From an uncultured Prevotella sp. (GTDB lineage: Bacteria; Bacteroidota; Bacteroidia; Bacteroidales; Bacteroidaceae): DNA of 51,766 nt. Below the pieces are notes generated by a model, which saw only the letters and a list, made by a program, of their open reading frames with translations, was not told the origin of the DNA and did not search any database. This document shows, one piece after another, positions 1-7,909 of this stretch (position 1 is the stretch's first letter; each line of letters begins with the position of its first letter). A program made the position numbers and the translations under genes. The stretch covers positions 1-51,766 of the forward strand of contig CALCVT010000005.1 of assembly GCA_937906495.1 (NCBI GenBank), in the 5' to 3' direction.

Positions 1-53
1 CGTAAGCCAGCAGATTTACAGTCTGCCCCATTTGGCCACTCTGGTATTTGCCC
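1..53 (-). tRNA. tRNA-Tyr (GTA), 5' part only
   Basis: Read on the minus strand from 53 downwards, the sequence gives a 7-base acceptor strand (GGGCAAA), TA at positions 8-9, a D arm, and an anticodon stem-loop reading GCAGACTGTAAATCTGC with anticodon GTA. It continues into what should be a long variable arm, as tRNA-Tyr is a class II tRNA, but the window starts before the T arm and 3' acceptor strand. A promoter lies just upstream at 72-102. Confidence 0.9.
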
Positions 54-71
54 TTGTTCTTAATTGCGTTG

Positions 72-102
72 CAAAGATACGTATTATTTTTGTAACTTCC
101 AA
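72..102 (-). promoter_or_regulatory. Bacteroidota-type promoter of tRNA-Tyr
   Basis: On the minus strand a TATCTTTG -7 box (79 to 72) is preceded by TTG (102 to 100) with a 20-base spacer. This matches the TTG / TAnnTTTG consensus of the phylum. The expected start, about 7 bases past the box, falls near 65, some 12 bases before the mature tRNA. Confidence 0.7.
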
Positions 103-578
103 GCGTAATCGACCATTTTTATTGCTGTGAGTGCAAATTCTTTACCTTTATTGCCTAAGCGGCCTCCAGCACGTTCTTCTGCTTGCTCTTGATTGTTAAC
201 GGTAAGCAGTCCGAAAATAACAGGAACGTCGCCTTTGGCATTGAGTTCGGTAATGCCTTGTGTAACACCTTGGCAGATATAGTCGAAGTGGGGGGTATCG
301 CCGCGGATGACACAACCCAAAATAATAATACCGTTTACATGTCCGAATTTGGCAAGTTGAGCTGCTGCATAGATGAGTTCAAAGCTTCCGGGCACACGTT
401 TGATGGTAATATTTGATTCCGAAACACCATTTTGGGTGAGTTCTTCAATAGTACCATCAAGAAGTTTATCGGTGATGTGGTTGTTCCATTCAGTGACAAT
501 AACGCCAAATCGCATTTCGCTTGCGTCTGGAATCGGTAGGGTTTGGTCTGCTGTATAGGAGTAGGTGTTGGATGACAT
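84..578 (-). CDS. ribH: 6,7-dimethyl-8-ribityllumazine synthase
   Basis: This 164-residue protein catalyses the penultimate step of riboflavin synthesis: condensation of 5-amino-6-ribitylamino-uracil with dihydroxybutanone phosphate to lumazine in the cytosol. The PGSFE segment (about 63-67), the glycine-rich GCVIRGDTPHFDY stretch with the catalytic His near 97, and a length close to the usual 150-165 residues all fit. The frame stays open to 668, but the MSSNTYSY start at 578 is preferred because the extra 30 codons run through an inverted repeat (603-668) and resemble nothing in the family. It lies downstream of the TPR gene on the same strand. No other riboflavin gene is in the window. The identity is secure; the start is likely. 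Confidence 0.93.
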   Translation of the reverse strand: MSSNTYSYTADQTLPIPDASEMRFGVIVTEWNNHITDKLLDGTIEELTQNGVSESNITIKRVPGSFELIYAAAQLAKFGHVNGIIILGCVIRGDTPHFDYICQGVTQGITELNAKGDVPVIFGLLTVNNQEQAEERAGGRLGNKGKEFALTAIKMVDYAWKLQK

Positions 579-602
579 AAGGCGTGGCTTGAGTAAAAAC
601 TT

Positions 603-668
603 TTGAATGTGCAAACCAACCGATGCGGAGCCCGAAGGCTGAGTTTTGCAGTTGGTTTGCACATTCAA
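603..668 (-). repeat. 18-bp perfect inverted repeat with UUCG-capped inner hairpin
   Basis: Arms 603-620 and 651-668 are exact reverse complements (18 bp). The 30-base loop holds a second stem, AGCC(629-632)/GGCT(637-640). On the minus strand the inner loop is C(UUCG)G, the very stable RNA tetraloop, so the structure is most likely used as RNA from the minus strand. It lies in the TPR-ribH gap, 24 bases before the ribH start, and is followed on that strand by a TTTTT run, so it could be a terminator or an attenuator. It lacks the conserved elements of an FMN riboswitch. Confidence 0.8.
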
Positions 669-703
669 TGGGTAGGTTTTCTGTGGGGTAAAATCTGTGT
701 AAA

Positions 704-1411
704 TTATTTGCTCAGACGTTCAATGTACTTATCAATCATAGCATCCAAGACAACGCCGTTTTGTTGCTGCTGCATGCAAAGTGGCGTGCTGGGATATTTT
801 TCCTTGATTTCTTGATAAATCTTCAAAGCTTCGTCGTTCTTCTTTTGATTTTCAAGAATCTGACCGGCTTGAAAGAGGTATTCAGAGCAGAGAGCAGGAA
901 TGTCGGTTGCTCCAGCTGCCTGCTTGAAAGTTTCGACAGCCTTGTCAAGTTGTTTGTCTGAAGCATAGCAGTTTGCCAAAGCAAAAAGGGCTTGAGGCGA
1001 AACGGTATCATCACCCTTGGTCTTGAAGTCTTCAAGATATTTGATGGCCTCTTTAGTCTTGCCTAATTGGTAACTGCAAAGTCCTGCTTGATATTTGGCT
1101 ATATTTCCGGCATCGGTTGAGCCGTATTTGTCTGCAATTTGTGCAAAGCCAAGCGTTTTACCTTCGCCTTTGAGCGCATGTTCAAAGTCTTGTACCATAA
1201 GATACTTTTGCATGGTAATACCTAGGAGTTCCTGGGCTTTGTCTTCGCGGGGCTTTGAGTAGCCGTAAATATAGGCAAAGGTGCCGCCTACAATTAAAGC
1301 GATTGCTGCAATGGCACCAATGATTTGCTTTTTGTACTTGATTGCAAAGGCTTCTGACTTGACCAAAGTCTCGTTTACATCCAAGGTCGAGGGATTGTTT
1401 TGATTGCTCAT
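704..1411 (-). CDS. membrane-anchored tetratricopeptide repeat protein
   Basis: The protein has 235 residues with a hydrophilic N-terminus, one membrane helix at about 30-51 and a C-terminal region of TPR-like helical pairs (around 110-225; for example SPQALFALANCYASDKQLDKA), giving an N-in, C-out topology like YfgM-type ancillary proteins. Such proteins act as scaffolds in the periplasm; the partner here is unknown. The start at MSNQNN was chosen because the 51 codons upstream carry no TPR or membrane signal and because a TATTTTTG box lies at 1448-1455. It is followed by ribH on the same strand and is divergent from recF. Confidence 0.75.
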   Translation of the reverse strand: MSNQNNPSTLDVNETLVKSEAFAIKYKKQIIGAIAAIALIVGGTFAYIYGYSKPREDKAQELLGITMQKYLMVQDFEHALKGEGKTLGFAQIADKYGSTDAGNIAKYQAGLCSYQLGKTKEAIKYLEDFKTKGDDTVSPQALFALANCYASDKQLDKAVETFKQAAGATDIPALCSEYLFQAGQILENQKKNDEALKIYQEIKEKYPSTPLCMQQQQNGVVLDAMIDKYIERLSK

Positions 1412-1447
1412 ATTATTTTGTTTCTTATATTTCAGAAAAATGCAGCG

Positions 1448-1455
1448 CAAAAATA
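1448..1455 (-). promoter_or_regulatory. possible -7 box (TATTTTTG) for the TPR gene
   Basis: The reverse complement of 1448-1455 reads TATTTTTG, a match to TAnnTTTG, 36 bases before the start codon of the TPR gene. No TTG is seen at the expected distance upstream (TTC at best), so the call is tentative. Confidence 0.35.
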
Positions 1456-1526
1456 CAACTTTCCTCTCATGTGGGGAAGTAAACATTTGTTTTTTTTCCT
1501 TCTCCTTGATATTTAAGGCCTTTTGG

Positions 1527-1557
1527 TTGTATGGCTGCAGTAGAAAGATTACTTTTG
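1527..1557 (+). promoter_or_regulatory. promoter of recF
   Basis: TTG (1527-1529), a 20-base spacer and TACTTTTG (1550-1557) match the Bacteroidota consensus exactly. The predicted start near 1564 leaves a leader of about 36 bases before the recF ATG at 1600. Confidence 0.65.
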
Positions 1558-1599
1558 TGTTCAATTTAAATAATTAATAGCAGAAACAAGACCGTTGAC

Positions 1600-2703
1600 A
1601 TGATATTAAAACATCTTTCCATTACAAACTATCGCAACTTAGTTGTGGCTAATTTAGACTTTTCGCCGAATGTGAATTGCCTGGTGGGGGCTAATGGAAT
1701 GGGAAAGTCTAATGTGCTGGATGCTATTTACTATCTTTCGTTTTGTCGCGGTTTTGCAAGTGCTCAGGATGCGCAAAATCTAAATCACAATTCTGACTTT
1801 TTTATACTTGAGGGCGATTATGAGTTAGAGAGTGAAGCAGAACAGCATATTTGTTGCTCGTTGCAGCGCGGTGCCCGTAAGCGCTTGAAAGTGGACGGGA
1901 AAGATGTAAAAAAACTTTCTGAACATGTGGGACGTATCCCCTTGGTTATGATAGCTCCGGCAGATTCGGCATTGATTATAGGTGGGAGTGAGGAACGCCG
2001 GCGATTTATGGATACGGTAATTATGCAGTATCGGGCGTCTTATTTAGACGCTCTCATTCGATACGATAAGGCTTTGAAACAACGAAATGCATTGCTAAAA
2101 CAAGAGGAAGAGCCGGATGCTGCTGTATTGGATGTCATTGAGGAGATGATGGCCGTTAGTGGCGAATTGATTTATAGCGAACGTAAGCAGTTTGTCGAGG
2201 AATTCGAACCGATATTCATGGACCTTTATCGCAGATTGAGTGGTCAGGATGCCGAAGTGGTAACCATGAATTATGAAAGTCATGGATCACGGGGAGACTT
2301 AAGGCCGCAGTTAAAGGATTGGCGCTCAAAGGAATGTATCGTTGGTTATTCGCTGCATGGAATCCATAAAGATGAGTTGGTGCTTTTGCTTAATGGCTAT
2401 CCAGTTAAGCGTGAAGCCTCGCAGGGACAGCAGAAAACCTATTTTATAGCGATGAAACTTGCGCAATATGTATTTTTGAAGAATAAAGGCGAGCAAAAGG
2501 TACCCTTGCTCTTGCTCGATGATATTTTTGACAAACTTGATGCACAACGAGTGGAACGTATTGTAGATTATGTTTCAGGAAATGATTTTGGTCAGATATT
2601 CATCACGGATACGCGTCGGGAGCATCTTGATCAGGTCTTAGCATCAACAAAGCGTCATTATCGCTTGTTTTCGGTTGTTAATGGTAATGTATTGCCTCAG
2701 TAA
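1600..2703 (+). CDS. recF: DNA replication and repair protein RecF
   Basis: RecF is an SMC-like ATPase that binds gapped DNA and, with RecO and RecR, loads RecA at stalled forks. The 367-residue protein has the Walker A motif GANGMGKSN (30-38), an ABC-type signature around residue 273 (REASQGQQKTY), Walker B LLLLDDIFDKLD near 303-313, and a FITDTRREHL tail segment. The length is normal for the family. It is the only plus-strand gene between two minus-strand groups and ends before a bidirectional terminator at 2970-3011. Confidence 0.96.
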   Translation: MILKHLSITNYRNLVVANLDFSPNVNCLVGANGMGKSNVLDAIYYLSFCRGFASAQDAQNLNHNSDFFILEGDYELESEAEQHICCSLQRGARKRLKVDGKDVKKLSEHVGRIPLVMIAPADSALIIGGSEERRRFMDTVIMQYRASYLDALIRYDKALKQRNALLKQEEEPDAAVLDVIEEMMAVSGELIYSERKQFVEEFEPIFMDLYRRLSGQDAEVVTMNYESHGSRGDLRPQLKDWRSKECIVGYSLHGIHKDELVLLLNGYPVKREASQGQQKTYFIAMKLAQYVFLKNKGEQKVPLLLLDDIFDKLDAQRVERIVDYVSGNDFGQIFITDTRREHLDQVLASTKRHYRLFSVVNGNVLPQ

Positions 2704-2969
2704 AGCATTTGTGCATTGTTGATATAGTTCATGGGATGAATTGTATACCTTGTAAATATTCGTTAAACGTAGTTGCTTGTGCGTCTGATGCTTTTGTATC
2801 TTAGTTTGAAGTTTTTTTCTTCTTTACAAAATGCATTTCCTTGCTTTGCCAGACGCTTGTGCTTTGACTGATAGATACATGCTTATTGTCTGGAATACGA
2901 TGATGTGTCTTCCTAAGTTGTTGTTCGCTGCTTATAGAAAGAAGTTTGGGTAGGTAGCCTTGTTAATAC
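2704..2969. other. intergenic stretch, no gene seen
   Basis: Between the recF stop and the terminator at 2970 there is no convincing reading frame, RNA gene or promoter box. The 3012-3138 part beyond the terminator is equally featureless. Confidence 0.5.
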
Positions 2970-3011
2970 AAAAACCCTTGCTGTGCAATTGATATGCAGG
3001 CAAGGGTTTTT
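2970..3011. terminator. bidirectional terminator between recF and the DciA-like gene
   Basis: AAAAACCCTTGC (2970-2981) pairs perfectly with GCAAGGGTTTTT (3000-3011) around an 18-base loop. T runs end the stem on both strands, so it can serve recF (+) and the convergent minus-strand operon. Confidence 0.85.
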
Positions 3012-3138
3012 GCGTATGGTTAAAGAGGTTTGTATTCATCCCATCTACCCCATATTTCATTAAATCTTCATTGTTCAGAACTTTGCAGTTGCAAACCATC
3101 ATCAAGTTCGAAGAATGTTTAGATTGGGTAGGTGTATT

Positions 3139-3429
3139 TTATGAGAAGCAGATGTCTGTAATGACTTCAGAACCTACATGTTTATTGAGCTTTTTAACTA
3201 GTTCGCTGCGCTGCATCATCAATTCGCTGCGCAGTGCTGCAGAACGAATACGAACGTAGAGTTTTTGATTGTATATACTCAAGTCTTGTGTGTAACGTTC
3301 TGCTGCTTTTCCAGCCACCTCTCCCCAAGCTTGTATTAGGCGGTATTCGTTGAGTGGAGATTCAAGTTGTGATTCTCTGAGGAAGCGCAGTATGATGTGG
3401 TCTATCTTTTCTTCCTTCCTTCGTTCCAT
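3139..3429 (-). CDS. DUF721 (DciA-like) protein
   Basis: This small basic protein of 96 residues matches the DUF721 family, whose best studied member DciA loads the replicative helicase DnaB in bacteria lacking DnaC. The pattern LIQAWGEVAGKAAERYT, then a hydrophobic strand and the RSAALRSELMMQRSELVKKL segment are typical. Position next to recF is also common in Bacteroidota. It begins 6 bases after the DUF4831 gene, so the two are probably co-transcribed. A replication role is inferred from the family; nothing in the sequence proves helicase loading. Confidence 0.8.
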   Translation of the reverse strand: MERRKEEKIDHIILRFLRESQLESPLNEYRLIQAWGEVAGKAAERYTQDLSIYNQKLYVRIRSAALRSELMMQRSELVKKLNKHVGSEVITDICFS

Positions 3430-3435
3430 GATATT

Positions 3436-4509
3436 TTATTCGGGTTGCGCAGCTTCTAACTTTACAATACCACCTGTTACGGGAGATAGTAGTACGTGTG
3501 TGGTAGACTTTTTATTAAAGAGTTCGCCACCCAAATGTTCAATACGTCCGAATTGAGCCAAAGGGATGGATTCAGAAACATATTCTTTATTGTCGGAGAA
3601 TATACGTACCAAGGCTCTTCCGGGTATAATATATCTTACATCTTCGGGTTCCTTTTTTGATTTTTCTGATTTTTCGGCCACTGCAGGCAGTGATTGCTGA
3701 TCTTCTATACTGAGGTAAACGGGGAATCCGGCAGGATCGTCAGCATCTACTACGCCTAGATACTTTGAAAAATTGAATAGGAGATGTTGTTTAATGTTTT
3801 CAGTAGCATTGATGTCGAAAGCCAAAATATGGGTTTCTTGTGTCGAAGTACCTTTAAAGAGTTGTAATAATCCTTCTTCTTGCATGTCAAGGTTGGCAAG
3901 CATCAGTCTGAGTTGCTCTCCGTCTTTAGGCATGAAATCAGCCTGTCCTTTGGTCAGAAGACTGCGGTTTTCTCGAATATCATAAATTTCGTTGGCTGAG
4001 AGTTCGGCCATTTTTGAGGTGCTTCCGGCTGAAAGAATCTCTTCAGTCTTGAAATCGTTGCCGTTAAGTTTTTTGCTTTGGTCTTTAATGACTTTAGGTA
4101 CGGGCAGTGCATCTTCGTCTTCTTCGGTTTGTGTGTTGATGGCAACCAGTCTTCCGTCCGATGTCAGTTCTACAAGAGGGGCAGAGGTTTTTGATTTGAG
4201 TTTAATGCTATACGCTTTTGATTTGTCGGCTACTCCAAATGGAACGAGTTGGATATCTTCAATTTTCCAGGTGTCGTAGGGTGTTTGTGTTACATCCTTG
4301 AGGCGAAGATAGCGTTCGGCATATTCGCAGAATTCTCCGGGTATATGGTGAGTGCGGGTGGCCGTAACCACTGCGCGTATTTGGGTTGAAGGCAAGAAGT
4401 AGGTAATGCCGTTTTCGGTAATGCCGGCCTGGTAGTTTGTAACCTCGGTCTGACCAAAGGCCGAAAGGGAGCATATGGCGGTAGCTGCAAGGAGAAAGAG
4501 GCGGTTCAT
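3436..4509 (-). CDS. DUF4831 family secreted protein
   Basis: The 357-residue protein starts with a cleavable signal peptide (about 1-19, ending SAFGQ) and so should be periplasmic or surface-exposed. The body resembles the Bacteroidota family DUF4831: an N-terminal beta-rich part (TYFLPSTQIR..., EFCEYAERYL) and a C-terminal part with YIIPGRALVRI and a closing GGELFNKKSTTHVLLSP segment. No catalytic residues can be named, and the function is unknown. It is directly upstream of the DciA-like gene with a 6-base gap. Family assignment is from memory of the sequence pattern and is moderately sure. Confidence 0.7.
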   Translation of the reverse strand: MNRLFLLAATAICSLSAFGQTEVTNYQAGITENGITYFLPSTQIRAVVTATRTHHIPGEFCEYAERYLRLKDVTQTPYDTWKIEDIQLVPFGVADKSKAYSIKLKSKTSAPLVELTSDGRLVAINTQTEEDEDALPVPKVIKDQSKKLNGNDFKTEEILSAGSTSKMAELSANEIYDIRENRSLLTKGQADFMPKDGEQLRLMLANLDMQEEGLLQLFKGTSTQETHILAFDINATENIKQHLLFNFSKYLGVVDADDPAGFPVYLSIEDQQSLPAVAEKSEKSKKEPEDVRYIIPGRALVRIFSDNKEYVSESIPLAQFGRIEHLGGELFNKKSTTHVLLSPVTGGIVKLEAAQPE

Positions 4510-4659
4510 TGTGATGTATGATAAAGGTACGTTATATAAAGGAATTGCCCAAGGGGATTGATACGGAGTGTGATGTTTGAACGGGTTACGTAGTAACCAG
4601 TTTTATTAAGGGCATCGTTTTAGAAACCGGGGACACTTGTTTTGCATGAGCCCGTAGTA

Positions 4660-6231
4660 TCAGAGTTTGTAGGGAGATGTTTGTTGTTCAGAAATGGTTT
4701 CCTGGCAATTATCTTCCGTGAGTAGTTTAAAAGCTGCGGGTAGGTAATCAATCAAGTCGGAGGCTGTAATACATTGTTCCCCAAGATTTTTGGCTGCAAG
4801 GTCGCCAGCCAGTCCGTGCAGGTAAACTCCCAAGCGGCAAGCATTGAGTGCGGTATATTTTTGTGCAACCAATGAGAGAATAATGCCTGTAAGTACATCA
4901 CCGCTGCCGGCTGTAGCCATGCCTGAATTTCCGGTAGGATTAAAATAAGCCTTTCCTTCAGGTGTACAAACTGCGGTGTAATGCCCTTTAAGTATTACAT
5001 AGAAATGGTGCGTTTTGGCAATGTTGATAGCCTCGAGTAAAATGCTGAAAGAGTCGGAATTGCAGATACCTAGTCGTTGCATTTCAATGGGGTGCGGAGT
5101 AAATATGGTTCCCTTGGGGACTTGGGCAATCCATCCGCGGTGGTCGCCAAGTATATTGATAGCGTCAGCATCAATTACCAGCCGGGTAGCAGTATGGCTG
5201 ATTTGTTCGATAAGTGCCAATGCGGTGCGTTTGTCTGTGCCAATACCCGGTCCGATGGCTATACCTTGATATTTGTCGGAGTTGAATGGTGTAGCAAAGA
5301 GGTGTTCGTCAGTATCATGATGCAGTACAGCTTCGGGTACTGCAATCTGCAGAATATTGTTGTTACACTTGGGAGTATGTATGGTCACTTTGCCTACACC
5401 AGTCCGTAGGCAGGCCTTAGCTGCGAGTACGGCGGCACCAGCCATTCCGTATTTGCTAGCTATGAGCAGAGCATTGCCAAAAGTACCTTTATGGCCAAAT
5501 GCCGGGCGCTGCTTCAGCATGTTCTTGATTTCGTGGCGTTCAGTGATAAAGAAGTTAATTTCCATATCATTGAGTGCCTCATATTCCAAACCAATGGGCA
5601 GTACATAAGTCTGTCCGGTGTAGCGTTGGTTGTCGGCCAGCAGGAGTGCCAGTTTCGGGAGTCCTACAGTTAAGGTCGTTGCAGCTCTAACGATGGCCGA
5701 TGGCGAGTTGTAGGTATTATCTTCGCACATTAGTCCCGAAGGCATATCAATACTGATGGTTTCGGCACCAGCTGCATTGATAAACTGTACTAACGAGGCA
5801 AAGCCGCCGCTCAGCGGTTTGGTGATGCCGGTTCCGAACAATGCATCAATAATAATGGTATCGGTTGATAACTTAGGTGCTTCGAACTGCTGTTTAACCT
5901 CTGTAAAGTCAACATCGGGACATTCGTTGCGAAGTCGTTCTGCATTGGTGTGGCAGTCTTCGCTCAGAGAGTTGTTAGTATTGAATAGGAATACGTGAAT
6001 GTTGTTGATTCCCTTGTGATTAAGCAGTCTGGCAACAGCAAGTCCGTCTCCGCCGTTATTGCCGGGTCCGGCAAATACAACGATGGGGCGTTCGTTTTGG
6101 TAGATATGCTCGTAGATAAACTTGGCTATCTGCCTGGAGGCGGTTTCCATCAGTTCGGCAGAGGTTATTTCTTTTTTCTGGATTGTATAGGCATCCAGTT
6201 CCTTTAATTGATGAGCGTTGGGCAGCTTCAT
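4660..6231 (-). CDS. nnr: bifunctional NAD(P)H-hydrate epimerase/dehydratase
   Basis: This enzyme repairs damaged nicotinamide cofactors: the N-terminal YjeF domain (about 1-215) epimerises R to S NAD(P)H hydrate and the C-terminal ribokinase-like domain (about 220-505) dehydrates the S form using ADP or ATP. The 523-residue protein has GPGNNGGDG (55-63) and FGTGITKPLSG in the first domain, and TPHPIEM and the ATP-site GSGDVLTG in the second. The start MKLPNAHQLKELDAY at 6231 is typical; the frame extends upstream to 6477 into the HAD gene without similarity. It lies 103 bases downstream of the HAD gene. Confidence 0.93.
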   Translation of the reverse strand: MKLPNAHQLKELDAYTIQKKEITSAELMETASRQIAKFIYEHIYQNERPIVVFAGPGNNGGDGLAVARLLNHKGINNIHVFLFNTNNSLSEDCHTNAERLRNECPDVDFTEVKQQFEAPKLSTDTIIIDALFGTGITKPLSGGFASLVQFINAAGAETISIDMPSGLMCEDNTYNSPSAIVRAATTLTVGLPKLALLLADNQRYTGQTYVLPIGLEYEALNDMEINFFITERHEIKNMLKQRPAFGHKGTFGNALLIASKYGMAGAAVLAAKACLRTGVGKVTIHTPKCNNNILQIAVPEAVLHHDTDEHLFATPFNSDKYQGIAIGPGIGTDKRTALALIEQISHTATRLVIDADAINILGDHRGWIAQVPKGTIFTPHPIEMQRLGICNSDSFSILLEAINIAKTHHFYVILKGHYTAVCTPEGKAYFNPTGNSGMATAGSGDVLTGIILSLVAQKYTALNACRLGVYLHGLAGDLAAKNLGEQCITASDLIDYLPAAFKLLTEDNCQETISEQQTSPYKL

Positions 6232-6334
6232 GATTGCTGGTTTTTTTATGCTTAATAACAGGTGGCCTGAGTTGTTGTACTGCTTGTATTTGTATAATCG
6301 AAAATTCGGGGTTCTTCGGGGTTGGAAATGTGGA

Positions 6335-6817
6335 TTAAAAGCGCCACCAGGATTTCTTCTTAGAACCAGAATCGTTTGCGTTTTGTTGTTGCAGGAACTT
6401 TTCGTAGCTGATTTTTTGCGATACCATTTGGTAGATGCTTCCCCAGTCAGGCAGCCCTCCGACGTTCCGGTCGTCAATAAACATGTGTGCCTTTATTTTA
6501 CGGCTGAAGTGTTTAGAGCCGGGTTTGTCGGTATCGTCTTCGTCAATATCCCGGTTCACTGCATGAAAGTGGACGCCTCTTTCCTCGCACCATGCTACAG
6601 CATCGTCAAGAAGTTTTCCTTCACGAACAGACCACAGTATAAGTTTGTGTCCGTCTTTTAAGAGTTGTTTCAACGTAGCAGTAGCAAAGGGCAATTCGCG
6701 TCCAATTTCTGGATACTTGTGTTCTACAACAGTTCCGTCAAAGTCTATTGCTATAATCACGGGTTTATGCGTTAAGTACTGTTCGCAGTTCCAGTCGTTG
6801 GTCAATGTTGTACTCAA
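6335..6817 (-). CDS. HAD-superfamily hydrolase-like protein
   Basis: The protein carries the HAD nucleophile motif DFDGT (25-29 in this reading), a KLILWSVREG segment in the usual motif II position, and a FIDDRN acidic motif near residue 113; these are the features of a small cap-less HAD phosphatase. The substrate is unknown. The start is doubtful: the frame has no ATG before the core. The earliest option is TTG at 6817 (a stop lies just upstream); TTG at 6805 and GTG at 6760 are alternatives, and the GTG would put DFDGT at residues 6-10, as expected for such proteins. It begins 20 bases after rfbA and is probably co-transcribed. Confidence 0.8.
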   Translation of the reverse strand: MSTTLTNDWNCEQYLTHKPVIIAIDFDGTVVEHKYPEIGRELPFATATLKQLLKDGHKLILWSVREGKLLDDAVAWCEERGVHFHAVNRDIDEDDTDKPGSKHFSRKIKAHMFIDDRNVGGLPDWGSIYQMVSQKISYEKFLQQQNANDSGSKKKSWWRF

Positions 6818-6837
6818 CGGCTAGAACTGCGTGAATG

Positions 6838-7722
6838 TTATTTTGCTGCTTCTTCGGCCAATTTTAGTAAATACTGTCCGTATTGGTTTTTGGCCATGGG
6901 TTGTGCAATCTTGACCAGTTGCTCCGGGGTAACCCAACCGTTACGGAGTCCGATGCCTTCGAGACAAGCAATCTTAAGTCCGGTACGTTTTTCGAATACT
7001 TCGATAAAGGTTGATGCTTCGCTCAAACTGTCGTGCGTACCGGTGTCGAGCCATGCAAAGCCGGTGCCCAGTGTTTGTACCATGAGTTCTCCCTTCTCAA
7101 GGAAGTGTTGGTTTACTGAGGTTATTTCGAGTTCACCGCGAGCCGATGGCTTGATGTTTTTAGCTACTTCGACAACTTTATTTGGATAGAAGTACAAACC
7201 TACTACGGCATAGTTCGATTTGGGCTCTTTCGGTTTTTCTTCAATACTTACAGCCTTGCCTTCTTTGTTGAACTCTACAACGCCATAGCGTTCTGGGTCG
7301 TTCACTCGGTAGCCAAAGACTGTTGCCTTTTGGTCGCGTTCGGCTGTTTGTACGGCATCTACCAGCATTTTGCTGAAGTTGCTGCCATGGAATATGTTGT
7401 CGCCCAGTACCATACATACACAATCATTTCCGATAAACTTTTCGCCAATAATAAATGCTTGTGCCAAACCATCGGGCGAGGGTTGCTCAGCATATTCAAA
7501 GTGTACACCAAAGTCCGATCCGTCGCCCAATAAGCGCTGAAAGCCGGGAAGGTCTTGAGGCGTAGAAATGATAAGAATCTCGCGGATGCCTGCCAGCATA
7601 AGAACCGAGATGGGGTAGTACACCATCGGTTTGTCGAAGATGGGAATGAGTTGTTTGCTAATTCCTTTTGTGATAGGGTAGAGGCGTGTACCGCTTCCGC
7701 CGGCTAAAACAATTCCTTTCAT
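6838..7722 (-). CDS. rfbA: glucose-1-phosphate thymidylyltransferase
   Basis: RfbA (RmlA) makes dTDP-glucose from dTTP and glucose-1-phosphate, the first step to dTDP-rhamnose and related sugars. The 294-residue protein begins with the nucleotide-binding GGSGTRLYP loop (8-16) followed by KQLIPIFDKPMVYYP, both diagnostic, and contains VLGDNIFHG and the sugar-binding VEEKP-type IEEKPKEPKSN segment. Length is normal. The other dTDP-rhamnose genes (rfbB, rfbC, rfbD) that often accompany it are absent from the window. A promoter is seen at 7794-7822, and the HAD gene follows after 20 bases. Confidence 0.96.
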   Translation of the reverse strand: MKGIVLAGGSGTRLYPITKGISKQLIPIFDKPMVYYPISVLMLAGIREILIISTPQDLPGFQRLLGDGSDFGVHFEYAEQPSPDGLAQAFIIGEKFIGNDCVCMVLGDNIFHGSNFSKMLVDAVQTAERDQKATVFGYRVNDPERYGVVEFNKEGKAVSIEEKPKEPKSNYAVVGLYFYPNKVVEVAKNIKPSARGELEITSVNQHFLEKGELMVQTLGTGFAWLDTGTHDSLSEASTFIEVFEKRTGLKIACLEGIGLRNGWVTPEQLVKIAQPMAKNQYGQYLLKLAEEAAK

Positions 7723-7793
7723 AGCAGTGAATTTTCGGGTTAGATGAGTTTGTTTTTTAATTTCCTGTACTCATATCAAGATGTACAGCGGAG

Positions 7794-7822
7794 CAAAGAT
7801 AATGTTTTTTGGTAAGATACAA
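7794..7822 (-). promoter_or_regulatory. promoter of rfbA
   Basis: On the minus strand TATCTTTG (7801 to 7794) is preceded by TTG (7822 to 7820) with an 18-base spacer, slightly short for the consensus. The leader to the ATG at 7722 would be about 65 bases. Confidence 0.5.
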
Positions 7823-7909
7823 CTTTTGCTTCCATTTTATTTTATACCGAGGGTGAAACAAGGCAAGTTGTACATCCGCTAATGAGGGCGCTTAATTACT
7901 TTTTTGTTT

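Noticed and set aside
579..703. FMN riboswitch before ribH
   Set aside because: Its conserved purine-rich and GAAAUCC-type segments are absent; only a long hairpin is seen.
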